A stretch of 64,000 bases of DNA from Clarkia xantiana subsp. parviflora (GCA_036873135.1 JAPTYO010000011.1:4944298-5008297); one strand, 5' to 3'; shown: positions 43,360-55,057, counted from the first letter of the stretch. Made by a program: numbers and translations. The notes: generated by a model from the sequence alone, not told the origin.

Positions 43360-46300
43360 ATGCCTTCTACTCGTTCAATGGCGGCTGGCAAGCAAAGAAG
43401 GCAAGGACAATCTGGTGGTTCCCGTCACCCCGCTGCTACAACTCTGAATTCACTACCAGAACAGGAGGAAAACCAGAACCATCCCGTTGCTGAGCTCTCC
43501 CAGACAGGGGGGCATAATGAAGGTCCCGAAGAGATTGCCGCTCAGCACCAGGGCAATAGAGGGCAGGAGGCTCCCCCAGCTACGGACCTGACAAGAGCTG
43601 TGGCAGAAGCCATGCCCATGTTTTTGGCACCCGTGGAGGCTCTCTTAGATCGGAGAGAGGCCGCAAGGAGGCAAGAGGAGATTCCCCCGCTAGAAGAAGC
43701 GCCCCCACCAGCAGAGGTTCGGAACGTACAGGAGGCTCTGCCCCGAGGCCAGGACAGGAGTAGGTTGTCCGTTCAGCCAGAGAGGTTCGTGGTTGATGGG
43801 CCAGGACCAGTACAGCACAGGACCATTCCCCTGAATGGTCCCATCACTCCCGATCAGGTGGTAAAGATCGTGAACATCTGCATGGGAGAGCAGAAGCCGC
43901 TAGTGTCGGAGCTGAGGGATCGATCTACTCATCCCTTCGTTCCTCGACTCATAGACACCCTAGCCCCGCCAGGGTTGGGTATCCCCACGATAAAGGAATA
44001 CGATGGCGAAGGAGATCCGGTTCGTCATGTCCAGAAGCACCTCATGGCATGTCTGGGAAGAGCCCCGAATGAAGACATAGTGTGCACGCTGTTCCCGAAC
44101 ACACTTGGGGAAAGAGCCCTGACCTGGTTCTTTAGTCTGCCCCCAGGCTGCATCACTTGCTGGACAGATATGCACGACCGGTTTATTCAGCAGTACCAGG
44201 GTTGTAGACGTTTGCTGAAGAGTGTGAGGTCCCTGACCCAGGTGGTACAAAGGCCCGACGAATCGCTGGCACACTATTACCAGCGGTACACTGCCAGTGT
44301 GGCAGAGATTGATGAGGAGATCTCGGAGGGGGAAACCATCCGTACATTCATTCGGAACCTAACGGCCCCCTATGGTTCCGACCTAATGCATAGCGTGGCT
44401 GAGAAAGCCGTGTGGAATATGGAGGCACTACAGAAAAGGGTGAAACGGCAAATCGATGTCCAGGAGTCGAAGATAGCCGCTGGAGAGTTGGAGCCCCCGA
44501 AATCGAATAAAGGGAAGCAGTCGGTTAAACCTTTCGACGATCGTAAGTCAAAGGGCAAACCCGAGGGCAGTCGGGATCGAGGACGCACTGGTCGGAGGGA
44601 TGATAGGCGTTCTTTAAGGAAGGACAAGCGGGAGGATCTTGACATTCCTCTCAACTGCTCCATGGCGGAGGTACTAACGGTCATGGAACGACAAGGTATC
44701 TCCAAGTACCCCCCAAAGAAGGACAGAGAATTCTTAGGATCCCGCACGGATCGCTACTGCCGATTTCACCGCGCAAGTGGTCACGATACCAACCATTGTC
44801 GGGAGCTGAAGAAGGAGATCGAGAAACTGATCCAAAAGGGGAAGCTCAAGGAGTTCGTCGGGGATAAGCGGTGTCGATCCCGCTCTCGGTCCCGATCGCG
44901 GTCACGTTCCCGATCCCGCGATCGGTCCCCAAAGAAGAAGAGAACCGACCCAGAGTCATCCGGTGCTCGTAAGGAGAGACGGGGCACTATCAATGTGATT
45001 CACGGAGGGTTTGCTGCTGGAGGTGATACTTCATCCTCCCGAGAGGTTTATGCCTCTAGAATTCCTACGGCGGTGGTGCTGGGTAAGAGTTCCCGATCCT
45101 GGACCCTGAAGGAAGAAATGGTGATCTCCTTTTCGTCGGAGGATCTCATAGGCGTGGAGACCTCGCACGATGACGCCTTGGTTGTAACTTTGGATGTAGA
45201 CGGGTACGAGATGAAACGAATTCTGATCGATGGAGGAAGCTCCTCCGAAATTCTATTTATGGACGCGCTGGAGGCTATGGGAAAAACGAAGAAAGATCTG
45301 AAGGAGGCAAACTTCCCGATGGTCGGGTTCTCTGGTTCAACCTCCTATCCACTAGGACTAATCACCTTACCAGTGGAGTTTTGTAGTGGGTGGAAATCAG
45401 AAAGGAGGAACGTGGAGTTCGTGGTAATTGATTCCGCGGGGACTTACAACGCAATCATCGGGAGAACCACCATCAACCCCCTGATGGCGGTTGCCTCGAC
45501 AGTGCACCAGAAGATGAAGTTCCCGACCGACCACGGAGTCGGAGAAGTCAAGGGTGACCAGGTAGCTTCCCGAAAATGCTATGTTAACGCCACCCGGAGG
45601 AGGAGACGAGAGGCCATGACTGTCCTCCAGACAGATACAGATCCTAGAGAGGAGTTTGGGCGTCCCGCCCCCATAGAAGATCTAAAAGAAGTTGAGATCG
45701 ACGGACCCCAGAGGAAGGTGAAAATCGGGTCTGCTCTGACTGAGGAGACAGCCCAAAAATTGATTGAGTTGTTAAGGGAGTTCAAGGAGCTGTTTGCCTG
45801 GTCCCCGAGCGATATGCCAGGAATCAGCCCCGATGTGATCGTACACGAGCTGAAGATAGATCCCGCGATCAAACCTATCACGCAGAAAAGGCGTCCGATG
45901 GGCACGGACAAGAAGATCGCGATCCAGCAGGAGGTGGGCAGGTTGCTCGACGCTGGGTTTATTAAAGAACTCCGATTCCAGACTTGGGTCGCTAATCCAG
46001 TGCTGGTGAAGAAGACTAATGGGAAATGGCGGATGTGTGTGGATTTCCGCGACCTGAATAAGGCTTGCCCGAAGGACTGTTACCCACTCCCGAGAATCGA
46101 CCAGCTGGTAGATGCCACGTCGGGACATGAGCTGTTGAGCTTCATGGATGCATATTCGGGCTATAACCAGATCAAGATGGCTAAGGAATATGCTCCTCAC
46201 ACAGCATTCTATGCAGACAGTGACATCTATCACTACGATGTCATGCCTTTCGGATTGATCAATGCTTGGGCAACCTACCAGCGGATGGTGAATAAGCTGT

Positions 46301-48100
46301 TCGGAGATATGCTTGGGGAGACCATGGAGGCTTACGTGGATGACATGCTGGTGAAATCCCGACAAGCTGAAGATCACGTGCACAACCTAGCCATGGCGTT
46401 TGAGCGGATGAGGCTTCATAAAGTTCGCTTAAACCCGACGAAATGCGCCTTCGGAGTCCACTCAGGGAAGTTTTTGGGCTTTATGGTGAGCCATAGAGGA
46501 ATTGAGGTGAATCCCGAGAAGCTGAGAGCGATTGAGGAGATGCAGTCTCCGATAAACCATCGGGAGGTACAAGTGCTGAATGGTCGACTAGCTGCAACGA
46601 ATCGCTTCCTGTCCAAAGCTAGCGACCGATCAATGCCATTTTTTGAAGTCCTGAGGGCCAACAAGAAGTTTGAGTGGACCGACAAGTGTGAAGAAGCGTT
46701 CCAAGCACTCAAGCAGCACCTTCGCACCCTCCCGCCGTTGGCGAAACCGGTTCCAGGCGAGCCGCTCTATCTTTACTTGGCTGTTTCTGAATTTGCCATT
46801 AGCTCTGTATTAGTGAAGGTTGTCGAGGGTAATCAAGTCCCCGTCTATTATGTAAGCAAGGCGTTTGCCAAGTCTGAATTAAATTATCCTGCCGTTGAGA
46901 AATATCTCTTTGCGTTGATTACAACTGCTCGGAAGCTAAGGCCTTATTTCCACGCACACGAGATTACTGTGCTGACGAACCAGCCTTTGAAGCATTTTTT
47001 GAATCGACCGGATGCGTCGGGGAGATTAGTAAAATGGGCAGTAGAGCTTAGTGAGTTTGGCATACACTTTGCTCCGAGAACGGCTATTAAGGGTCAGGCG
47101 TTGGCGGATTTCATAGCAGAATCTACAGCCCCCGATCTAGAAGAAGCGGGCCTTGTAGAGGGGGCAACCATGGAGGTCCCGACAGAAGAACAACCAGAGA
47201 GGGCAGAGCAATCAGAACAGCCAAACGAGGAAAATACCTGGGAGATGTACACGGATGGCTCCTCGAGTTCAGACAGATCAGGAGCAGGCTTTTTGTTAAT
47301 ACCACCAGGTGGAGGTGAGCCGCTCCGATATGCCCTGGCTTTAACATTCAAGGCCACAAACAACGAAGAGGAGTATGAGGCTCTTATCACGAGCCTGAAA
47401 ATTGCTAAAGGCACTGGAGTCGATCACTTGAGAGTGAAGTGTGACGCAACCTTAATCGTGAACCAGGTTCAAGGGCGATACGAAGCGAGGAGTCCGATAA
47501 TGAAGAAGTACCTGCGCGAGGTACAAGCCCTGAAGGAGAGCTTTAAAAGCTTCGACATCGAGGCAATCCCGAGGGAGGAAAACGTAGAGGCAGACGCCTT
47601 GAGCAAATTTGCCCTGGGGGCACCCTTGGAAGAAAATCGGAAGGTGCACTTCTTGGAGAAGGTGATCTTATCGACCACCGACCCGACACAGGTGTGTACC
47701 ATTGAGGCAAAACCGGAGGAGGAGCCCACTTGGATGACCCCGATAGTCGCATACCTGACTACGGGGGCAGTCCCCGATGATAAGATAGTAGCTGACAGGA
47801 TACGTCGGATCGCGGCTAATTACGTGATGCTAGACGATCAGCTGTACAAGAAGGGCTGGTTCTCGACTCCGTACTTGAAGTGTGTGGTAGAACCCGATAC
47901 AAATCGAATCCTGAAGGAGGTACATGAAGGGGTCGCGGCTTGTCGTGAAGGAGCCCGATCCATTATAAGGAAATTGCTGAACTTGGGCTATTATTGGCCT
48001 ACGATGAGCAAGGAAGCGACGGCGTTGGTCCGATCCTGTGACGCGTGCCAGAGGTACGCCCCGAGTATCGTGGCTCCGGCCGCTAATTTGACATCCATAG
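43360..48100 (+). CDS. Gag-Pol polyprotein of the Tat-like element (up to the frameshift in integrase)
   Basis: Start is the first ATG after the PBS (MPSTRSMAAGKQRR). Gag domain near 43980-44400 (TLGERALTWFFSLPPG, RFIQQYQG). Zinc-knuckle-like CRFHRASGHDTNHC near 44760. An RS-dipeptide run (RSRSRSRSRSRSRSRD) at about 44874-44925. Protease ILIDGGSSSEILF near 45225. RT with WRMCVDFRDLNKACPKD, MPFGLINAWATYQRMVN and the catalytic EAYVDDMLVKS near 46330. RNase H with MYTDGSSSSDRSGAGF near 47245. Integrase zinc region HEGVAACREGARS and CDACQRYA near 47925-48055, where R stands at the usual second zinc-binding H. The frame shifts near 48090-48103. The original frame then runs to a stop at 48171 in wrong sequence. 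Confidence 0.9.
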
Positions 48101-48964
48101 AGCGCTTGGCCCTTCGCGCAACGGGGCATCGATTTGGTGGGACCTCTTCCACAAGCACAAGGTCAATGTAAGTATTTACTTGTAGCTATCGATTATTTTT
48201 CAAAGTGGATAGAGGCAAAGGCGTTGGCCAGAACGACGGGGAACCAGATCGTCAAGTTCCTCCAGACCCATATTGTGTCCAGATACGGGATTCCTAAGGT
48301 GGTGATCAGCGACAATGGTCCGCCATTTAACGGCTCTCAGGTGAGGGAGTATCTGGAGGAGTTGAACATCGAGCATCAGACAGCTTCCGTACGACATGCT
48401 CAGACTAACGGTCAGGTGGAATCAGCCAACAAAATCGTGATGGATGGCCTGAAGAAGAGGGTCTATGCCTTGAAGGGCAAATGGCTGAATGAACTGGAAA
48501 ACGTGCTTTGGGCTGTCAGAACGACACCCAAACGATCAACCGGGGAGACTCCGTTTGGCCTCGTTTATGGCACGGAGGCTGTCGCCCCCGTGGAGGTAGC
48601 TGTGGCGTCCCATCGGATGAGATATTACGAGCCTCTGACGAATGATGAAATGAGGCGTCTGGACTTGGACTTACTCGAAGAGAAGAGGCGGGAAGCCGAC
48701 GGAGTTCAAGCTCGAATGCGTTTGGTGACGGCCAGGTACTATAATCGGCGAGTAAAGTCCCGACAATTCTTCGTCGGGGAGCTGGTTTGGCGTCGCAACG
48801 AGTTTACCCTTTTGGATCGGATCGGCAAGATGTCACCAAAATGGGAAGGACCTTACAAGGTCGTGGTGATGCCAGCCCCGAATGCATACAAGTTGGAAGA
48901 CCTCGATGGCAGAGTATTAAAGCATTCTTTTAGTGGCGAACACTTGAAGAAACACCATGCTTGA
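48101..48964 (+). pseudogene. Integrase catalytic core and C terminus, shifted frame
   Basis: Continues the integrase in another frame: GIDLVGPLPQAQG, LLVAIDYFSKWIEAKAL (first D), VVISDNGPPFNGSQVREYL (second D), HAQTNGQVESANKIVMDGL (E), and a C-terminal part ending GPYKVV, LEDLDGRVLKHSFSGEHLKKHHA with a TGA at 48962-48964. All three catalytic residues are present. The single frameshift separates it from the zinc-binding part, so pol would be truncated unless ribosomes shift. A programmed shift is unlikely in the middle of integrase. Confidence 0.88.
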
Positions 48965-48967
48965 TGA

Positions 48968-49456
48968 AAAGTCGCCTTAAGTGGGGCCCGACGAAAAGTC
49001 GCCTTAAGTGGTGCCCGATGAAAAGTCGCCTTAAGGGGTGCCCGATGTAAAATCGCCTTAAGTGGTGTATGCTGTTTATCGTTTAATTCGATGTAAGCCA
49101 ATTGTGCCATCAATAAATAAAGAGGTTGCTTCCAGTCAGAGTTATTCTTAGATTTATGCTAAGTTTCAAATTCGCCTTAAGTGGTGCACGAGAAAAGTCG
49201 CCTTGAGTGGTGCACGAGAAAAGTCGCCTTGAGTGGTGCACGAGAAAAGTCGCCTTGAGTGGTGCACGAGAAAAGTCGCCTTAAGTGGTGCACGATATTA
49301 AGTCGTCTTAAATGATGCGCGAGATTAAGTCGTCTTAAGTGATGCATGATATTAAGTCGTCTTAAGTGATGCACGAGATTAAGTCGTCTTAAGTGATGCA
49401 CGAGATTAAGTCGCCTTAAGTGGTGCATGATGATAAGTCGCCTTAAGTGGTGCAAA
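48968..49456 (+). repeat. 26-bp minisatellite between pol and the antisense gene
   Basis: Tandem units 'gtgcacgagaaaagtcgcct' plus tgagtg, 26 bp, perfect near 49180-49270 and diverging towards both ends ('gatgataagtcgccttaagtggtg', 'gagattaagtcgtcttaagtgatg'). About 15 units. Translation gives artificial HHLRRLN repeats. Confidence 0.9.
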
Positions 49457-49648
49457 TTAGTAAATCGTCGGGAATGACGTACGAAAATGTCTTAAGTGTC
49501 GAAGTATCGACCTAAGCAAGTATAGTAAAGCCACTTGGAGAAGTGCATTGAAAAGATCGGAACTAAGAAAGTCTGATAAATTAATAAGGGCTCAAAGGCC
49601 CAACGATTACAAAAGCGTGGAAAATACAAGGACTCTAAAGATAAGCAG

Positions 49649-52331
49649 TTAGGCTTGGTCCTTGTCAACGGCATCTGTTGGAGCGGGGTCCACGAGGTCG
49701 GCGGCAGAAGTCTCCACAGGGTCGGCCGCGGGAGGGTCGACTATCGGGGCATCCGCACTTGGAAGCTCGGCGGCATCTTCGACAATTGCGGGGGTACTCC
49801 CCCCATCACTCTCCTCAGAAAGAGCAAAGTACTTCTTCGCGAAGGGAGCGAGAGAAGGAGACTTGTCGAAGTTGATGGCGTCACCATACTCCAGGTGGAG
49901 CTCCTCAACCGCATTGAAGAGAGTGTTCTCCACCTCCGCGCCGAAGAACTTCATAGCATCAGCCTGAAAGTCCTCAGACTTCCGATAATCCTCCCGACCT
50001 TTGGCCTCGGCCGCGACCAGCTGCGCAGGAACCCCCGCGGCTTGCTCCTCCAGAGCCTTCTTCTCGAGGACCAGCTTGTCCTCAGCAGCCTGCCGCTCCT
50101 GTCGCTCCCGCCTCAGGAGCCCCTCGAAGTCCCCGACCTGCTTTTGGAGGTCCTGAACCTTTTGGTCAAGGACGGCCTGCTCCTTAGCAAGTTTCCCCCG
50201 CGAAGACTTGAAGGCCGCTAGATCCTCCTTAAGCTTGTCGATGGCCGCCCGGTCCCGCTCCCGGGATTCATCATAGGCGATGAGGTACCCAAAAAGACGG
50301 TTGAAGTCTCCGAGCTCCTACAATAGACGAAAGAAAAGTGTTAAGGGACAAACGACCAGATTTACCAACAAAGAGGGAGAAGCGAAGTTTTACCTCTATC
50401 CGACGCAGGGACATCTCTCGAACATCCCGATGCATAGCCGTCCGATTCAAAGAAATCGGGTACCGCATGGTGGGCAGGATCGAGCCTGCCAGCAGATGCA
50501 GGGCCAGGTCCTCATGCTGGTCCCCCTGTCGAAGTTGGACCCCTTGCAGCGTTTGGATGGGAGTCCAGGGAGCATCCACTTGCGCGGGGTTGAAGGCCCT
50601 GTAGAAACTCCCGTCGAGAGGGACAGGAGGAGGGCCAGCACGAGTCGTGGAGGGGCGCGCTTCCGGCTCGACCCGGACGGGGGAAGGAGTGAAGTTGTGA
50701 ATGGGCGACGGCTGTCGCTGCTGCGGAGAAGATGAAGGGGGCATCCCCTGAGAGGTTGGTTTCAAGGGGGACTGCCCCGTCCTCCGACGATGACGAAGGG
50801 AGCCACCCTCATCAGTCTCCTCGGAGGAGTCCAAGGTTTCCACCCGACGAAACTGTTCGCCGGTCGGGATTTTCTCCCCAGTTGAGGAAGGCGCCCCTGC
50901 TGAAGACGGTGCACCCGCGGAAGCTTCAGCACCTGATGGAGCCCCTGAGCGACCTGCACCTAGAGGACGAGATGCTTCAGAAATGTAATCAGGGAGTTCA
51001 TCAGGATTCTTACACCAAACAATACGTCGGGAGACATATTGATCCTTCCCTTGGTAGTGGTAGTAGCCCGCCTTCAGGACACGATGAGTTTCGCCTCGAA
51101 GGATTCGCCTAACGTCAGCAATACGGCCCTGGTCGAAGGAATCAAATCCTTCGGGACCACCCTCCTATACGATTTAATAGCGAGTCGGAGCTTTTTACCT
51201 TCTTCAGCATTCTGGACGTCGAAAAGTTGGTCCAGCTCCACGCGCTTCCGCTTAGGTTGCTCCGCAGAAGGAGACCCCGACGGAGCAGCAGCCTTCTTGG
51301 CGGACTTTCTCTTCCGCGAGGGGCGGACGGCATCAGTCTCCCCCTACTTAAGGAACATATCGGTCAGCACAGATACCCTCTTGGCTGCAAACAGTAAACG
51401 AAAAAAGAGTTAGAAGTTTACCCAGGGAACCACATTGGAGGGGCCGTCGAAAAGCTGCCCCCCAGAGATTATATCGAGGAGTCGGATCCCGGCGTTCACC
51501 AGGTCCCGCTCCACGAGAGAATTGGCATCGAGGGGAGTGTAGGACTCCCCCCATCTGTAGAGCTGGATGAGTTGAAGAGTTTGGAAATCTTCGTCGGTAT
51601 AGGTGTGGAAGGCAGGCGGAGAGTCTGCTTCCACCTCCCATCGGGGCCATGGGATCGAAGAGTGTTGAATGAAGAAGTAGCTCCTTTTCCAACCACTGTT
51701 GTCGGACCCCGTATCAACCAGGAGTCCCCGGCCCTTGACCACCTTCCAGGTGTCACTGGTCCAGTTACATCGTCCAAGTTGTGCCTTGTTCCACTTCGGC
51801 ATTCGGGGGTAGAAGGCGCAAACCCCCGCCTCGTTGCACTTCATCCCATAGAAGGTCCTGAAGAGCTTGAGGCTGTATACCCACCGCTGTCGGATGCAGA
51901 GGACCTGGAAAGCATTCCACAGGTGAATGGCGTGCGGAGAGAAGGTGGTCGGATGAGTTTTGTAATGCTGGCACATATCGACCAGATTACCACAGAAGGG
52001 GAATCTGATCCCCGCTGATACTTGCCCCGTAGAAACAAATACCTCCCCTTTTCGGGGACGGGTAACCTCAAGGTTACCCGAGGGGCGAGGCCAGGGATAC
52101 GGGAAACGAGGTTCCCAAGCAGAAGTGATGCACCCCTCTCGGAGAGCTGCATCATAAGCAGTGTTGGAGATTTCATTCAGAGTATAATCAAAGTTGAAGG
52201 GCTTTCTCCCCTCAGAGCTGGATCCGCTGTCTGAAAAGTAGCAATGGCAAGGAAGGCACAGTGGGATTTTCGGAAGGCTGTAAACAAGGAAAAGATGAAC
52301 AAGCAACGAAGAAGAAATCCTTACCAGACAT
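49649..52331 (-). CDS. Antisense spliced gene of the Tat-like element
   Basis: Probable structure, minus strand: 52331-52325 (ATGTCTG|GTAAGG), 52230-51422, about 51379-51199, 51148-50394, 50317-49649. Phases agree at all junctions I could test. Exon 2 contains SAGIRFPFCGNLVDMCQHY, then TTFSPHAIHLWNAFQVLC and LKLFRTFYGMK, resembling the plant 'putative gypsy type transposon' domain (PF04195, from memory). Exon 3 is basic (RPSRKRKSAKK, PKRKRVELDQ), perhaps a nuclear signal. Exon 4 has ILRGETHRVLKAGYYHYQGK and a proline/serine-rich part. Exon 5 starts ELGDFNRLFGYLIAYDESRE and is a long coiled coil (LAKEQAVLDQKVQDLQKQV...), ending acidic. Intron 50318-50393 is clear (gtaaaa...ttgtag). Defects: in-frame TAG at 51346-51344, and intron 51149-51198 is only 50 bp, so an indel is an alternative there. 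The function in Tat elements is unknown. Confidence 0.72.
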
Positions 52332-52868
52332 GACGAGTTGGAGTTTGAAGGAACGAACTGGGCGATGCCGGAAAAATGGCCGGAAAAGCACTAAGGATCT
52401 TCGGAATTGCAAAAGCTTGAATTCACAAAGGTTGCAAGGAGCTCCTGAAAATTCGAAGACGGTAAAAGTGATCCAACACCCACGGTTAGGGTTTTATAGG
52501 CGAAGAGGACAGTTGAAGGGACACTTCGATCCGAGTCGTCGAAGTTGAAGAGTTTTAATCTGGACCGTTGAGATGGAACGTGCAGAAGGGTAACGGGCGT
52601 AATGATGAAACGGCCTGAAAAGCACTTTTCAGAAGAAACAGGCGCGAAAAATCAGGCACGGGTGCCGAAGACGTCGCTTCACTAGCTGTTGCATTTAATG
52701 AACTAGGGAATCGAAAAGTCCCCTCAGATTTGGTAGTTATCCACAAAGCATCGAGGAAACGTGAAGGAGAAGACTAGTATTGAGTGACTATGCCAAGGGA
52801 AAGATCCCCGATCCCAATGTCGGGAGGTCGGGAGTTGAAAGACACGACGAACTAAAAGTCCCTCATGT
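52332..52868. other. 5' side of the antisense gene, between it and the PPT
   Basis: About 540 bp without ORFs of note. It should hold the promoter and 5' leader of the antisense gene (read on the minus strand). Confidence 0.45.
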
Positions 52869-52881
52869 CTTGGGGGGTAAA
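52869..52881 (+). other. Polypurine tract of the Tat-like element
   Basis: cttggggggtaaa directly before the TGATGGG start of the 3' LTR. Confidence 0.8.
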
Positions 52882-53596
52882 TGATGGGTTCTACTATAGC
52901 CGTTAAGCCCTTTATCGGTGAGGAAACGGCAAATAGGCCTGGTGGGCCCAAAACGAAGGCCAAGATGGCCCAGACAATGGATCCCGACGAAGGGAGCCCG
53001 AGGATGAGAGGTCCCGACAGAGTCGGACCTGACAAGTGAGCTGAACGCTCCCGACGAGATACCTCTGAGTAGGCCCCGATGACGAATCCCTGAGAACAAT
53101 AGGCCCTGTCACGATGACGAGGGGCCCCGAGCGGTGACACAACGAGATAACTCTGGAGTCCCCGATGTTAGTCGGGACTCGCTATCAGAGGATAAGGCCG
53201 GGATACGCGGGGCGTGGCCGAGATACGCGGAACGTGGTTAAGATACACGGAGCGTGGCCAAGATACGCGGGGCGTGGCCGAGATAAGCGAGATCATGGCC
53301 TAGATAGGCGGGATCACACCCGAGATACGCGGGATACGGGCTAACCACCCCCAACGGTTCACCAGGTAACTGAGGTATCTCTTCGCCTATAAAAGGGCAA
53401 GAGGTCACCTCAGATCACTTACGTTGAAATACATTACTTGAGATTACTGCTTGCCAGTCCATACGAGATACTCATTTAAGCATCGGAGAGGGATTCTGGG
53501 TCACCGCCCGGTCTATCCCCTCTTGCAGGATTGCGTGGAGCGAAGGAGCTAGGATCGCCGTCAAAGACCGTACCGGAGTTCCACCGTGATCCAACA
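52882..53596 (+). repeat. 3' LTR of the Tat-like element
   Basis: 715 bp, aligned without gaps to the 5' LTR; about 8 substitutions seen, clustered at 52975-53000 and in the 'gcgtggcc' repeats near 53255-53280. Followed by the TSD GTGGC. Confidence 0.93.
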
Positions 53597-53664
53597 GTGG
53601 CTGTGGTGGCCTTAGGGCATAATTAGTGTGCAGGGGTATTTTAGACATTTCACATTTCATTAAT

Positions 53665-54744
53665 TAAACTGATAAATTGTATAATAATTGCAAAAGGGTA
53701 ATTTTGTCATTTCACGTATTTCCGTTACATTTAACAGCAAATTTGGACGGAAACTCGATTATCAACAAAACTCAAAATTCAGGCCCTTAATAATACGTTT
53801 TTTCAATTCAAACCCCTTTTGACAACATGGATAAACATTCAGACCCCTATTGTGTTCCTAACCCAACTAAATATAGAAACACGGACGGAATCAAAATTCC
53901 ATATAGCACTTGTTAGTAGATAGAAAAGCAACACCTGGAATTGCGGACTACTAGGTGACAAAGTATTTCGCTATGACTCTAGAAGATTCCACCTACCATT
54001 ATATCTACACTATTAATGCTCAAGTAAACTGATAAATTGTATAATAATTGTAAAATGGTAATTTTGTCATTTCACGTATTTCCGTTACATTTAACAGCAA
54101 ATTTGGACGGTAACTCGATTATCAACGAAACTCAAAATTCAGGCCCTTAATAATAGGTTTTTTCAATTCAAACCCCTTTTGACAACATGGATAAACATTC
54201 AGACCCCTATTGTGTTCCTAACCCAACTAAATATAGAAACACGGACGGAATCAAAATTCCATATAGCACTTGTTAGTAGATAGAAAAGCAACACCTGGAA
54301 TTGCGGACTACTAGGTGACAAAGTATTTCGCTATGACTCTAGAAGATTCCACCTACCGTTATATCTACACTATTAATGCTCAAGTAAACTGATAAATTGT
54401 ATAATAATTGCAAAAGGGTAATTTTGTCATTTCTTGTATTTCCGTTACATTTAACAGCAAATTTGGACGGAAACTCGATTATCAACAAAACTCAAAATTC
54501 AGGCCCTTAATAATACGTTTTTTCAATTCAAACCCTTTTTGACAACATGGATAAACATTCAGACCCCGATAGTTTTCCTAACCCAACTAAATATAGAAAC
54601 ACGGACGGAATCAAAATTCCATATAGCACTTGTTAGTAGATAGAAAAGCAACACTTGGAATTGCGGACTACTAGGTGACAAAGTATTTCGCTATGACTCT
54701 AGAAGATTCCACCTATCATTATATCTACACTATTAATGCTCAAG
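53665..54744. repeat. Three tandem copies of a 360-bp unit spanning the MULE-like right end and flank
   Basis: Units start at 53665, 54025 and 54385 with 'taaactgataaattgtataa' and end with 'tattaatgctcaagt'. Each contains the last 200 bp of the right MULE-like arm, the junction ending in CCTAACCC, the TSD AACTAAATA and about 150 bp of flank. Copies differ at only a few sites. The third unit passes into unique sequence at 54745. Confidence 0.93.
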
Positions 54745-54913
54745 TCAACTTTGTAACTGCTTAATTTCAAGTTTCAGAAAAGCCCCCCAAAGAGTTTAAT
54801 ATTATAAAATAATGAAGGGTTAAATTCGTTGTTTAAAAAATTTATCTCACTCAGCACTCTCCTCGTCCGGTTTTTACTCATTTAAAAAGAAAAATTAACA
54901 TAGTAAAAAATAA

Positions 54914-55026
54914 GAATTTTATTACCAAAATAGGACTACATGGACAACCAAATACCAATATAGACTAGAAAAAAAAAATTAATTACAAAATATAGGGCAA
55001 GCCGGGTTGGGGGAACCCGGCCAACT

Positions 55027-55057
<31 letters not shown>

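Larger units (their letters stand above)
42609..53596 (+). mobile_element. Full-length Tat-like Ty3/Gypsy retrotransposon
   Basis: Two 715-bp LTRs (42609-43323 and 52882-53596) with about 8 differences by eye, so a recent insertion. Perfect 5-bp duplication GTGGC (42604-42608 and 53597-53601). PBS after the 5' LTR, PPT before the 3' LTR. The order gag-PR-RT-RH-IN with a long 3' region that holds a gene on the opposite strand is characteristic of the Tat lineage. The element is 10,988 bp. Despite the near-identical LTRs, pol has one frameshift and the antisense gene one stop, so this copy is probably not autonomous. Confidence 0.92.
42073..53864. mobile_element. MULE-like long-TIR element, split by the Tat-like Gypsy element
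   Basis: Left arm from GGGTTAAGAACACAATATAGG (42073) and right arm ending 'attgtgttcctaaccc' (53864) are inverse over more than 150 bp ('aaggggtctgaattgaaaaaa', 'attattaagggcctgaatttt', 'ccgtc'). Perfect 9-bp duplication AACTAAATA (42064-42072 and 53865-53873). The interior left part (42330-42600) is a GC-rich array of 'tccggcgaccaccaccc' and its complement. The Gypsy element at 42609-53596 sits in that array. Without it the element would be about 0.8 kb. Confidence 0.88.

Noticed and set aside
48085..48171. Programmed ribosomal frameshift in pol
   Set aside because: Plant Gypsy elements do not shift inside integrase, and no slippery heptamer was seen; a simple indel is more likely.
49177..49455. 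ORF with HHLRRLN repeats, or a CRISPR-like direct-repeat array
   Set aside because: It is the 26-bp minisatellite of a retrotransposon. Repeats are head-to-tail without spacers, and this is a plant genome.
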